From: Candidatus Dormiibacterota bacterium | GTDB lineage: Bacteria > Acidobacteriota > Polarisedimenticolia > Gp22-AA2 | Reading direction: 5' to 3' | DNA length: 64,000 nucleotides | NCBI GenBank assembly: GCA_035635555.1 | Contig: DASQAT010000001.1 | Location: 1 to 64,000 of the forward strand | In this document: positions 8,235 through 16,668 of the stretch, one piece after another | Layout: each line of letters opens with the position of its first letter | How positions within the stretch are numbered: position 1 is the stretch's first letter | Notes under the pieces: generated by a model | What the model saw: the letters and a program-made list of their open reading frames with translations, nothing else | Databases searched by the model: none | What the model was told of the DNA's origin: nothing | Made by a program: the position numbers and the translations under genes

Positions 8235-9440
8235 ATGGACTCAAGAAGATCCGCGCCGGTCGCCGGATGGGGGGCGTGCATCGCGCTCCTGTCGTCGGCG
8301 ATTGTCTTCGTCGTCTTGTCGAGCGGTTGCGCCCAGGGGCCGAATCTGGGCTTCTCGAAATCGGTCCCGGCGACGCCGGAAGAGCTCCTCACCGAGCTCA
8401 AGGACCATCAGCAGAAGATCGACAAGGCGACGGAAGACATGCTGCAGCGCATCAACGAGTTCAATCAGACCAGGCAGGGCGGCCAGCGCACCATCCAGTT
8501 CAGCGAGATCTTCGGCCAGGACTTCACCGACCAGCAGAAGGACGTCCTGAACCAGATGATCACGCAGGAGAAGGACGTCTCCTACAAGTCCATCCTCCAG
8601 CAGATCGTCGCCGACCGCGACTCGATCCAGGGGCTGCAGGAGAAGGTGATGCATCTGGAGCAGTCGCTGCCGGACCAGTTCGTGGTCGCCAAGAAGGGGG
8701 ACAAACAGCACGATCTGGCGATGAACTACCTCGTCAGCGACGCGAAGCTCGATGAGGCGAAGGCCAAGACGCTCCTCAATCAGGTGGACCAGACCGACGA
8801 GCTGCTGGCCGGGAACAAGGTCTGGTTTTTCTACGACCAGGGGCGCGACACATTCCGCACCTATGTCACCCAGGGCGAGGCGGGCCAGACCCCCCTCGCC
8901 GTACGCCGCGCCATGAAGCGCCGTCTCATCAAGGAGAGGGACCAGGCGGTGGCCCAGAGGGACGAGGCGTCGGCCGCGAGGGACGAGGCGGTGCGCACGG
9001 TGAACGACCTGCAGCAGGTCAAGACGGGTCTCGAGGCGGACATCTCCGGTCTGCGGCAGAACAAGGCGGCCCTGGAGGCCAGCGTCGAGCGTCTCTCGGG
9101 CGATCTGGCCTTCCGTACGAACAGCCTCTTCTATCACGCCGCCAACGTGCGCGACTTGAAGGACAAGGGCGTCCTGACATCGGTCCTGAAGCGCGTCCAG
9201 GACGTGAAACCGGTCAATTACGACACGGCTCTCGATCTGCGCGATTCGAACACCATCACCCTGGCCCCGGCGGCGTTCGGGCTGGACCATATCGGAAGGG
9301 TCCGCGTGCTCCCGAACATCTTCCAGGAAGGACGTGATTTCAAGATCGAGACGTCGGAGGATTCCGGCGTCGCGAAGATCACCATCCTGGATCCGGAGCT
9401 GTTCAAGGGCAAGGAAGTCCTGCTCGCCGTCGGCGGGTAG
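8235..9440 (+). CDS. Coiled-coil lipoprotein of unknown function
   Basis: A 401-residue protein with a lipoprotein signal: a basic start (MDSRRSAP), a hydrophobic stretch, and lipobox LSSGC with the cysteine at about residue 32. The mature part is highly charged and mostly helical. The clearest coiled coil is about 235-300, with repeated RDQAVAQRDEASAARDEAV. The last 90 residues look beta-rich (LDLRDSNTITLAPAAFGLDHI, then VRVLPNIFQEGRDFKIET). The ATG at 8235 follows GGAGGCACC. I do not recognise the family. A membrane-anchored periplasmic scaffold or tether is a shape-based guess only. It is a single gene, with a hairpin just downstream. Confidence 0.75.
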   Translation: MDSRRSAPVAGWGACIALLSSAIVFVVLSSGCAQGPNLGFSKSVPATPEELLTELKDHQQKIDKATEDMLQRINEFNQTRQGGQRTIQFSEIFGQDFTDQQKDVLNQMITQEKDVSYKSILQQIVADRDSIQGLQEKVMHLEQSLPDQFVVAKKGDKQHDLAMNYLVSDAKLDEAKAKTLLNQVDQTDELLAGNKVWFFYDQGRDTFRTYVTQGEAGQTPLAVRRAMKRRLIKERDQAVAQRDEASAARDEAVRTVNDLQQVKTGLEADISGLRQNKAALEASVERLSGDLAFRTNSLFYHAANVRDLKDKGVLTSVLKRVQDVKPVNYDTALDLRDSNTITLAPAAFGLDHIGRVRVLPNIFQEGRDFKIETSEDSGVAKITILDPELFKGKEVLLAVGG

Positions 9441-9454
9441 GACCCGCGACTGTG

Positions 9455-9483
9455 CGCCCGCCCGGAAGGCCTCCGGGCGGGCG
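9455..9483 (+). terminator. Hairpin terminator after the lipoprotein gene
   Basis: A perfect 12-base stem, CGCCCGCCCGGA pairing with TCCGGGCGGGCG, and a five-base loop, starting 15 bases after the stop. No T-run follows (ACTTGTG), so it may be an imperfect intrinsic terminator or an RNA-stabilising hairpin. Confidence 0.6.
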
Positions 9484-9707
9484 ACTTGTGCCCCGGGCGG
9501 TGCGCGAGCACCCCACCCAGACCCCCGCTCCCCCGCCCGGGGATCCCTTCCTCTCCCGACCCGCCGCAGTGATCTCCCGGCCGCATTGATCCCACGCGAG
9601 ACCTGGAAAGCCGAGAGCCCTCAAGTCGGCCCCCCGCGCAACGCCCGGGGGAGCTGCGCGGGGAGAATCCCCTTCGGGGTTATCATGGGCGGCTTTCCGA
9701 GGGAGCG

Positions 9708-11108
9708 ATGACACGTCAGGAGGACAATCCGACCGTGCATCCGGACGAGACGTCCGGAGCGATCGGTCCGGTCACCCCGCCGGAGCGCATCGCGTCCGTC
9801 GACGTGCTGCGTGGGTTCGCGCTGTTCGGGATCCTCCTCCTGAACATCACAGCATTCGGACTGCCGAACGCGGCCTTCTCCGATCCCACGGTGGCCGGCG
9901 GCGCCTCGGGAGTCAACTTCGCGTGGTGGTTCGCCAGCCAGGTCCTGTTCGAAGGGAAGATGCGGACCATCTTCTCGATGCTCTTCGGGGCGGGAGTGGT
10001 GCTCCTCACCGGACGAGCCGAGAATCACGGCGGCGGCGCGCGCGTCGCCGACATCTACTACCGCCGGACGATGTGGCTCATCGTGTTCGGTCTCCTGCAC
10101 GCCTACCTCATCTGGTCGGGCGACATTCTCTACGGCTATGGCGTCGCGGGCCTGTTTCTCTTCCCGTTCCGCCGTCAGTCCGCGAGGTTCCTTCTCGCGG
10201 CGGGTCTCATCGTCCTGGCGCTCGGAGTGCCCAAGTCGGTCCTGGAGGGTCGCCGTCTCGATTCGCTGCGCGTCCGGGCGGGTCAGGCGGACGCGGCCGC
10301 CGCCGGCGGCAGGGGGCTAACCGAGGAGCAGATCGAGGCGCGAAGCGAGTGGCGCGACACGCTCAAGGGGATGAAGCCGACCGCCGCCCAGGTCCGGGAG
10401 GAGGTCGAAGCGCACCGCGGGGCCTACGTCGCGCTGTTCCTGAGGCGGATGGACGAGGTGTCGGAGGGGGAATCGACCGGGTTCTACCGGTTCGGCTTCA
10501 TCGACGTGGCGGGGATGATGCTCCTCGGAATGGGATTGCTGAAGCTCGGCGTCTTTTCCGCCGCGCGCTCCTCCCGATTCTACGCGGGCCTCGCGCTGTG
10601 CGGATACGGCGCCGGCGTTCCGATCACCTGGTACATCACGCAGCGGGACGCCGCCTACGATTTCGAGCCGGCGCAGATGTTCTTCGGCTGGAGCGGGTAC
10701 GACCTCGGCCGGCTCGCCGTGGCCCTCGGGCACATCGCCGTCGTCGTGCTGGTCTTCAAGAGCGGCATGATGCCCGGCCTCACGCGCCGGCTGGCCGCAG
10801 TCGGACGGATGGCCCTGACCAACTATCTGGCGACGTCGATTATCTGCACGACCCTGTTCGAGGGATACGGCCTCGGTCTGTTCGCTCGGCTGCAGAGGGC
10901 CGAGCTGCTCCTCGTCGTCCTGCCGATCTGGATGGCCCAGCTTCTCGGGAGCCCTCTGTGGCTGCGCCGTTTCCGGTTCGGGCCGATGGAATGGGTGTGG
11001 CGCTCCCTCGTCTACTGGCGCCCGCAGCCGATGCGGCTGGCGGCGGCCCTGCCGCCGGCACCGCTCCCCGCCGCCGCGGCGCCGCGCGTCCCGTCGTCCG
11101 GTCGATGA
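9708..11108 (+). CDS. DUF418 (YeiB-type) membrane protein
   Basis: A 466-residue protein with about ten membrane segments. The N-terminal signature is ERIASVDVLRGFALFGILLLN, which is typical of the heparan-alpha-glucosaminide acetyltransferase/DUF418 group. FEGKMRTIFSMLFGAG and WSGDILYGYGV follow. The C-terminal DUF418 core contains RMALTNYLATSIICT and FGPMEWVWRSLVY. Function is unknown; a membrane acyl-transfer role is suggested by distant relatives. A charged loop at about 190-255 interrupts the helices. The ATG at 9708 has GAGGGAG upstream. Its TGA overlaps the ATG of the YihY-family gene (ATGA), so the two are probably an operon. Confidence 0.85.
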   Translation: MTRQEDNPTVHPDETSGAIGPVTPPERIASVDVLRGFALFGILLLNITAFGLPNAAFSDPTVAGGASGVNFAWWFASQVLFEGKMRTIFSMLFGAGVVLLTGRAENHGGGARVADIYYRRTMWLIVFGLLHAYLIWSGDILYGYGVAGLFLFPFRRQSARFLLAAGLIVLALGVPKSVLEGRRLDSLRVRAGQADAAAAGGRGLTEEQIEARSEWRDTLKGMKPTAAQVREEVEAHRGAYVALFLRRMDEVSEGESTGFYRFGFIDVAGMMLLGMGLLKLGVFSAARSSRFYAGLALCGYGAGVPITWYITQRDAAYDFEPAQMFFGWSGYDLGRLAVALGHIAVVVLVFKSGMMPGLTRRLAAVGRMALTNYLATSIICTTLFEGYGLGLFARLQRAELLLVVLPIWMAQLLGSPLWLRRFRFGPMEWVWRSLVYWRPQPMRLAAALPPAPLPAAAAPRVPSSGR

Positions 11109-11950
11109 CACGGGACGGGACGCTCGGATTTTTCCGGGCGCTGCGGCGCAAGTATCGCGAGGATCACGTCTCGATCCTGGTCAGCAGCCTCGCCTACTAC
11201 ATCTTCTTCTCGTTCTTTCCGATGCTGCTCCTGCTCGCGTCGATCATCGGGTTCGTGTACGGCATGGGCGAGGAGTACGCGCGCCTGCCGCGGCAGCTCC
11301 TCGGTCTTCTGCCGTTCAGCTCCGAGTACATGACGAACGCCCTCGAAAAGATCATCCGCGCGCGGCGCAGCCTGGGTCTCCTCGGGTCGGTCCTCCTGAT
11401 CTGGAGCGCCACGGCCGCCTTCGACAACATGCAGCAGATCCTGAACCGCATCCACCGCGCTCCGACCATGCGTCCGTTGTGGCGAAGGCGTCTGCTCGGT
11501 CTCCTCCTCGGGCTCATCGTGATGCTGTTCATCCCCCTGTCCGTCGGTATTTCCGCCCTGCGCCCCGTGATCGCAAGCGCCCTGACGGAGCGGACGCTTC
11601 CCGGCCGGTGGGAGTCGGCCCTCCTGACGCTGTGCATGGCGGCGCTCGGGATCGCCTTCAACTTCATCCTCCTCCTGACCCTCTACCTGTTCGGCCCCTC
11701 GGTCCGCCGGCACTTTCCGCAGACGTGGGCCGGCGCCCTCGCCGGGGCGGTCCTGTGGGAGGCGACCAAGGCGGTCTTCGGCCTCTACGTGCGCTCCCTG
11801 TCCTCCTACAAGATGCTCTACGGTTCGATCGGCTCCGTCATCGCCGTCCTCCTCTGGTTGTACGTGTCGGGGACCATTTTCGCCATCGGCGCGGAGGTCA
11901 ATTTCGTCCTGGCGGCGAGGCGCTCCAGGCACGCGCCGGCGGGGCGCTGA
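11105..11950 (+). CDS. YihY/BrkB family inner-membrane protein
   Basis: A 281-residue protein with about six membrane helices. Family features are SSLAYYIFFSFFPMLLLLAS near residue 27, a central AFDNMQQILNRIH, and the C-terminal YKMLYGSIGSVIAVLLWLYV followed by IFAIGAEVNFVL. The family was once called ribonuclease BN by mistake. It is now treated as a membrane protein of unknown, possibly transport-related function. The ATG at 11105 overlaps the stop of the DUF418 gene. It ends 82 bases before the convergent acyltransferase gene. Confidence 0.88.
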   Translation: MTRDGTLGFFRALRRKYREDHVSILVSSLAYYIFFSFFPMLLLLASIIGFVYGMGEEYARLPRQLLGLLPFSSEYMTNALEKIIRARRSLGLLGSVLLIWSATAAFDNMQQILNRIHRAPTMRPLWRRRLLGLLLGLIVMLFIPLSVGISALRPVIASALTERTLPGRWESALLTLCMAALGIAFNFILLLTLYLFGPSVRRHFPQTWAGALAGAVLWEATKAVFGLYVRSLSSYKMLYGSIGSVIAVLLWLYVSGTIFAIGAEVNFVLAARRSRHAPAGR

Positions 11951-12031
11951 GGGAAGGCTCTCTAGAAAGCCCGCGACTCCCGATCCCGTCACGCCTTGTC
12001 CAAGGAGCGGCTGAGCGCCTGCGAGCATCGG

Positions 12032-13513
12032 TCATGGTCCCGGTGTCTCCCGGCCCTCGAGGCCGCGGGACCCGGGGGCGGCCTCGTGCTCGGCGAGGAG
12101 CGCGCGCAGGGCCCGGGCGATCCGCCGGCGATCGGCCTGCAGCCGCAGCGCGCCGCGCGCGTTGCGCAGGAATCGGAGGGCCTCCCGCGTCCGGCCGAGA
12201 TGTCTTTGAAACAGGTCGCGGCGCTCCACGTATATCCGCCACGAGGGGATCAGGGTCAGCGCGTAGATCGCGGCCACGACCGCCCCGGTCGTCCGGCCCC
12301 GGCCCGCGGAGATCCACAGGAAGACGATGAGGATCTGAGCGGGCAGGGCGATCGCCGCCCCCAGCCACCCTCCGTACGTCGACCAGGCCACCTGCTGCAC
12401 GAGCGGCGAGCGGGTCCCGCCGTCGGCCTTCCGCGACTCTTCGATGCGGCGTGCGAGGCCGCCCAGGAGATACGAGCTCCAGCGCGGCAGGAGGCTGTTG
12501 ATCCAGCCGTACAGGTTCAGCAGGAGAAGGGTCCCGTGCGCCAGGAGGCCGCGGAGGCTTTGCCACAACGCCAGGGTCGGATGGCGCTGGCGGACCGCCT
12601 CGTCGGTCAGGCCGGTGTCGAGGAGGCGCCGGTCGTAACGCGCGAGCTCCGTCTCGAGATCGGCGACGCGCCGCGGTTCCGTGCGGTTGACCTGCTGCAG
12701 CGCCCGCGCCACGCGCTGCTGGCGCTCGACGCGCGACTCCATCGGCGCGTCCGGGCTTCCGAGCAGGTCGGCGGCGCGGTCGATGAGCCCCCCCAGCTCC
12801 TCCTTCTCGATGTTGACGACGAGGTCGCCGATCTCGCGCTGCAGCCTTTCCGTGCCTCGCTCGACGACCTCCGCCTCCCCCGCCGCGGGGTCGGGATGCA
12901 GGTCCCTCAGGCGGAGCGGCGCGCCGATGCGGATCAGTACGTCGCTCCGGAAGCGCTGCTTTGCGGAATAGCTGATCCCCACCGGGACCCAGGCCACGCC
13001 GAGACGGAAGCCGGCCGCCTGCTCCGCGGCGTAGCCGAAGCGCACCGCTCCCCTGCGGATCACGTGCAGGTGCCGGGCGTCGGTCGAGATCCCCTCTCCG
13101 AAGATCGCCATCACCTCGCCTGCCAGGAGTCTTGGAACACACGTCTCGACCGCCCGGCGGTTGCGTTCCCTGGCCAGCTCCTTGTCCCCCCCGTACTCCA
13201 TCGGGCGCGCCACGCCGACGACGCCGACCGACCGCGCCAGCCAACCGAGAACGGGCGCCCGCGTCAGCGTGTCCTTGGCGATGAAGTTGACCCGGCGTCC
13301 CGTGATCTGGGTCCCCACGAGACAGGCGTCCGCGACGGAGTTGGGATGGTTGGCGACCAGGATGACCGGATCGGCGGCCGGGACACGGTCGCGGCCGGTT
13401 ACTTCGATGCGGCCATAGTAGAGACGAATCGTCTGGTCGAAGAGGGTCCTCGCGAAGCGATACAGCCAGCCCCTCGGCACGAAGAGAGCATACCATCCGT
13501 GGAGACACGGCAC
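12032..13513 (-). CDS. PlsC-type 1-acylglycerol-3-phosphate acyltransferase with long C-terminal extension
   Basis: A 493-residue protein. The N-terminal 230 residues are an acyltransferase domain: VANHPNSVAD (NHxxxxD motif; the last residue is D) at about 53, and IFGEGISTD in place of the usual FPEGTRS. It should transfer an acyl chain to a lysophospholipid in the inner membrane. The second half is a charged helical region (about 230-310) followed by two to three hydrophobic segments (about 320-430) and a basic tail, much longer than PlsC itself. The start is GTG at 13511-13513. No strong ribosome site is visible, and a later GTG at about 13480 is possible. It is divergent from the peptidoglycan-binding/sortase pair. 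Confidence 0.8.
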   Translation of the reverse strand: MPCLHGWYALFVPRGWLYRFARTLFDQTIRLYYGRIEVTGRDRVPAADPVILVANHPNSVADACLVGTQITGRRVNFIAKDTLTRAPVLGWLARSVGVVGVARPMEYGGDKELARERNRRAVETCVPRLLAGEVMAIFGEGISTDARHLHVIRRGAVRFGYAAEQAAGFRLGVAWVPVGISYSAKQRFRSDVLIRIGAPLRLRDLHPDPAAGEAEVVERGTERLQREIGDLVVNIEKEELGGLIDRAADLLGSPDAPMESRVERQQRVARALQQVNRTEPRRVADLETELARYDRRLLDTGLTDEAVRQRHPTLALWQSLRGLLAHGTLLLLNLYGWINSLLPRWSSYLLGGLARRIEESRKADGGTRSPLVQQVAWSTYGGWLGAAIALPAQILIVFLWISAGRGRTTGAVVAAIYALTLIPSWRIYVERRDLFQRHLGRTREALRFLRNARGALRLQADRRRIARALRALLAEHEAAPGSRGLEGRETPGP

Positions 13514-13600
13514 CCCGTCAAACCGTTCCGGGAGGGTGTGCTAGTATCCACGGTCAGAGGCACCGGGCTCTACCGCTGCGGTACCATCAGGAGAACACAC

Positions 13601-14131
13601 ATGACGACGCGCGACGTACGCGGGAGGCGGCTGCCGTTTCCCGTTCTGCTGCTGCTTCCCTTGCTGGGTGCTCCCGTCTCCGCGATGACCCTCGATGACT
13701 ACGGCTCACCGTACACGTCCGCCGGGGAGGTCCAGGCGGCCCAGAAGATCCTGCTGGGCGATCACTACTTGAAAGCCGGCCGCTACGAGGCCGGACGCAT
13801 GGACCAGAACACAATCGACGCCGTCCGGGTGTTTCAAAGGAGACACTCGATCCCGGACAGCGGGATGCTCGATCGGGAGACCGTCGCGCAGCTCGTTGCC
13901 CACGGGTCCTCGCTCGGGGCCGAGTCCGCGACCGCAGCGGGTTCGGGAGCGCGGACGATCCAGGGATCGACGGTCGCGGCTCCGGCCGGCGCCCGGGGGG
14001 GCGAGGTCTCCGGGACGGCTCCGGGCGCTCGCTCGATGCCTGTGACGGCGGGCCCGGTCCCCTGGATGATCGCTCTCGGCGCGACGCTCCTGGGCGGAGG
14101 TCTTCTGCTGGCGCGGCGCCGGCGGGCCTGA
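13601..14131 (+). CDS. Secreted peptidoglycan-binding protein with sortase-type anchor
   Basis: A 176-residue protein. A signal peptide (residues 1-28, PFPVLLLLPLLGAPVSA) is followed by one PG_binding_1-type domain at about 43-100: AAQKILLGDHYLKAGRYEAG, then DAVRVFQRRHSIPDSGMLD. A Gly/Ala/Ser-rich linker (about 103-145) leads to a C-terminal cell-wall-sorting-like signal. That signal is MPVTAG (146-151), a hydrophobic helix (about 154-170) and RRRRA at the end. This resembles the LPxTG-helix-positive-tail layout of sortase substrates, and a sortase gene starts 28 bases later. AGGAG at 13589 precedes the ATG. That the protein is the sortase's substrate is inference from motif and adjacency. 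Confidence 0.8.
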   Translation: MTTRDVRGRRLPFPVLLLLPLLGAPVSAMTLDDYGSPYTSAGEVQAAQKILLGDHYLKAGRYEAGRMDQNTIDAVRVFQRRHSIPDSGMLDRETVAQLVAHGSSLGAESATAAGSGARTIQGSTVAAPAGARGGEVSGTAPGARSMPVTAGPVPWMIALGATLLGGGLLLARRRRA

Positions 14132-14159
14132 CGCCGGAGTGACTCTCTCGAGGGACGGA

Positions 14160-14765
14160 ATGCGCCGCACGGTCGGCCACGTTGCCCTGATCGCCGGGGC
14201 GTCGCTTCTCGTCTGCGCCGCTTCGATCACAGTCCGGGGATGGATCTGGCAGGGGCGGCACGCCGACCTGTTCGCGACCGCAGCGGAACCCGCCTCCGGT
14301 GCCACCCGATCCGTCGGCGCTCGCGTGGCGCCACGTCCGCCGCGACGCGGCGAGGCGCTCGCCCTGTTGCGCGCGCCGCGCCTGGGAATCGAGACGGTGG
14401 TCGTCGAGGGAACCGACCCGAGGAGCCTGTCGCTGGGACCGGGTCACCTGGAGGGGAGCGCCCTGCCCGGAGCCCCGGACAACTGCGTCATCGCCGGCCA
14501 CAGGGACGGACCGTTCGGCCGGCTGCGCGCGGCGGAACCCGGCGATATCCTGGAGCTCTCGGGTCGAGCCGGTGACGTGGCACGCTATCGGGTTCTGTCG
14601 GTCGAGGTCGTCGGCCAGGACGACACCCGGCCGCTGGAACCGTCAGGGGAGCCCCGCCTGACCCTCGTCACGTGCTATCCGTTCCACGTCCTCGGCCGCG
14701 CCGGCCGGCGCTTCGTCGTCCGGGCCGCACGCCTCGACGATCGCGGGGCGCAGGAACTGCTCTAG
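14160..14765 (+). CDS. Class D/E-like sortase (transpeptidase)
   Basis: A 201-residue protein with an N-terminal membrane anchor (about 8-25) and a sortase domain. The catalytic triad is visible: His114 in IAGHRD, Cys172 in LVTCYPF and Arg184 in GRRFVVRA. Sortases cleave the sorting motif of a secreted protein and join it to an amine acceptor. The acceptor in a two-membrane bacterium is not known. The ATG at 14160, preceded by GAGGGA, is preferred to a GTG at 14139. The likely partner is the peptidoglycan-binding protein just upstream. Its TAG shares CTAG with the stop of the convergent lipoprotein gene. Confidence 0.9.
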   Translation: MRRTVGHVALIAGASLLVCAASITVRGWIWQGRHADLFATAAEPASGATRSVGARVAPRPPRRGEALALLRAPRLGIETVVVEGTDPRSLSLGPGHLEGSALPGAPDNCVIAGHRDGPFGRLRAAEPGDILELSGRAGDVARYRVLSVEVVGQDDTRPLEPSGEPRLTLVTCYPFHVLGRAGRRFVVRAARLDDRGAQELL

Positions 14766-15922
14766 CGCCTGAAGCGTGCCAGGTCGAGATCCTTGGCGGC
14801 GAGGTACAGGAACATGGTCGCCATGGCGTCCTGGTCGACCCCCGACGTGTTGTCGTACACGCTGACCACCTCGTATTGGTGATCCTTGTAGAGCGGGATC
14901 CCCTCCGCGCTCGACAGGAACTCAACCTCCGCCAGGCCGACGCGATCCGGGACCTGCCGCGCGTGGCTCGTGTAGACGGTCGTGCCGCCGGTCAGATCGC
15001 GCAGCTCCACGGACTCTGCGAATGGGTGCAGGTGCGCGGCCACGTAATGCGGCGTCGTGTCGTAGGGCAGGGCCAGGAGCCTCGTCACCAGGGTGTGGTT
15101 CTCCTCGCGGCCCGGCTTGACGATCCAGTGTCCCGAGAAGGTGCGCCCCTGATCGTCCTTGAGGACGGCGGAGTACTGCGTGCCGGCGTCCACCCCCACC
15201 TGGCACCCCTCGCCGTGCAGCTTCGCGTCGATCTCTCCGGCGCGCAGGGCGAAGTACCCGTCGCTGCCGCCGATGAGCTTCATGCCGAACACGGCTCGCG
15301 GCATGAGCGGCGTGAGTGGACGCGCCAGATCGCGATCGCGCACGAACTCGATGCTGATCCGGTGGCGCACCTCGAACGCGTGATCGGCGATGTTGTGGTT
15401 GAGCACCTGGGCGGCGACCTGCACCGTCTGGTTCGACAGCACCGGCACACCGAACCCGGGCGGCAGGCGGATCGAGAGCTGTCCCTGCGCCAGCGAGAAC
15501 AGCCGGCCGCTCGACGGCTGCAGCGCCGTCGGGAACTCGTACAGGACACCGGGCCCGGGGCGGATGCTCAGGTTGGTGTGGCACATGAACTCCCGCGACA
15601 TCTCCGTCTCGCCGTCCGGGGCCGTCATGACCGCGTCGAATCCGGTGATCCACAGAAGCTCCGGGCCGGCTCCGGGATCGATCTCGAAACGCAGCGTCCC
15701 CATCGGCCCGGTCATCGACTTGTAGATCCTGTCGATTGTGTAGGTCTCGGTGAGGATCTCCTTGCTGTAGACAGCTGCGCCCTGCACCGACGCCGTGGCC
15801 CGGGGCGGCTTCACGATCGGCAGGCGGCTCGTGGCCCGATCCCCGAGCCCGTCGCCCGGGCCGCAGCCGGCAGCGGCGGCGGCCGCCAGGAGGACGGTGA
15901 CGACGAGTGTCGCGGATCGCAC
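14762..15922 (-). CDS. Lipoprotein resembling the copper monooxygenase (PHM) C-terminal fold
   Basis: A 386-residue protein with lipobox AAAAGC (Cys20). The second half resembles copper type II, ascorbate-dependent monooxygenases such as peptidylglycine alpha-hydroxylating monooxygenase. It has HLH (His297, His299) in AAHLHPFAESVELRD and, 71 residues after His299, Met370 in DAMATMFLYL. In PHM the CuM ligands are a His-x-His pair with a Met about 70 residues later. Candidate ligands for the other copper are His115 (EFMCHTNLS) and His176 (LNHN). It could be an outer-membrane or periplasmic copper oxygenase, or a copper-binding relative. The function is inferred from spacing only. Confidence 0.6.
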   Translation of the reverse strand: MRSATLVVTVLLAAAAAAGCGPGDGLGDRATSRLPIVKPPRATASVQGAAVYSKEILTETYTIDRIYKSMTGPMGTLRFEIDPGAGPELLWITGFDAVMTAPDGETEMSREFMCHTNLSIRPGPGVLYEFPTALQPSSGRLFSLAQGQLSIRLPPGFGVPVLSNQTVQVAAQVLNHNIADHAFEVRHRISIEFVRDRDLARPLTPLMPRAVFGMKLIGGSDGYFALRAGEIDAKLHGEGCQVGVDAGTQYSAVLKDDQGRTFSGHWIVKPGREENHTLVTRLLALPYDTTPHYVAAHLHPFAESVELRDLTGGTTVYTSHARQVPDRVGLAEVEFLSSAEGIPLYKDHQYEVVSVYDNTSGVDQDAMATMFLYLAAKDLDLARFRR

Positions 15923-15972
15923 GGCCTGCGGACCCTTGCGAGAGAACGTCGGCGTACGGGCGGGTCGTGTGT

Positions 15973-16668
15973 TCAGGGTCCCGGGCCTCCGGTCTCGTCG
16001 TCGACCGCCAGCCGCCCGCGCAGCCAGGCGCCCAGGTCGGCGATCTCGTCGGCGTTGACCTCGTGCTGCATCGGGTAGGCATTCCAGTTCACAGAGTGCC
16101 CGACCGCCTGCAGCCGGTCACGGGCCTGCTCCCCCAGCTCGGGCGGGATCATCGAATCGTACAGACCATGCGCCTGGAAGATCGGGATCCGCCGGTTCAT
16201 GTCGCTCCACTCCTTCTCGAGCGCCTCCGCTTCCGGCAGGTAGGTCGAGAGCGCCACGACACCCGCCACGCGTTCCGTGTAGCGCAGGGCGACGTGCAGC
16301 GCGACCACGCCCCCCTGGGAAAACCCGGCCAGGACGATTCTGGTGCTGTCGAGGCCGCGCTCGCGCTCCCGGTCGACCAGGTCCGTGACCTGGGCCACCG
16401 ACTCGCGGATCCCCTTCAGGTCCGGTTCACTCCCCACGCTGAGCCCCCGGATGTCGTACCAGGCCCGCATGACGAGCCCCATGTTGATGGTCACCGGACG
16501 GCGCGGGGCGTGCGGGAAGACGAAGCGCACGCCGAGCCGATCGAGCCCGAGATACGAAACGATCGACTCGAAGTCGTGACCGTCGGCGCCGAGGCCGTGC
16601 AGCCAGATCACGGCGCCACGCACCGGTTGGCCGGTCACCACCTCGACGCCAGGCAGGTAGTCCTTCAA
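15973..16668 (-). CDS. Alpha/beta-hydrolase, carboxylesterase/phospholipase family
   Basis: A 231-residue cytoplasmic hydrolase of the acyl-protein thioesterase/EstB type. The oxyanion region is IWLHGLGADGHDF, the nucleophile is Ser in AGFSQGGVVAL, the acid is Asp in HGLYDSMIPP and the base is His in YPMQHEVN. The family cleaves short-chain esters or lysophospholipids, or deacylates proteins. The natural substrate is unknown. The ATG at 16666-16668 overlaps the stop of the M24-like gene upstream (ATGA), so the two are co-transcribed. Confidence 0.9.
   Translation of the reverse strand: MKDYLPGVEVVTGQPVRGAVIWLHGLGADGHDFESIVSYLGLDRLGVRFVFPHAPRRPVTINMGLVMRAWYDIRGLSVGSEPDLKGIRESVAQVTDLVDRERERGLDSTRIVLAGFSQGGVVALHVALRYTERVAGVVALSTYLPEAEALEKEWSDMNRRIPIFQAHGLYDSMIPPELGEQARDRLQAVGHSVNWNAYPMQHEVNADEIADLGAWLRGRLAVDDETGGPGP

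Noticed and set aside
12032-13508. Alternative minus-strand frame overlapping the PlsC-type gene
   Set aside because: It contains no acyltransferase motif, and its residues are mostly Arg, Gly and Pro.
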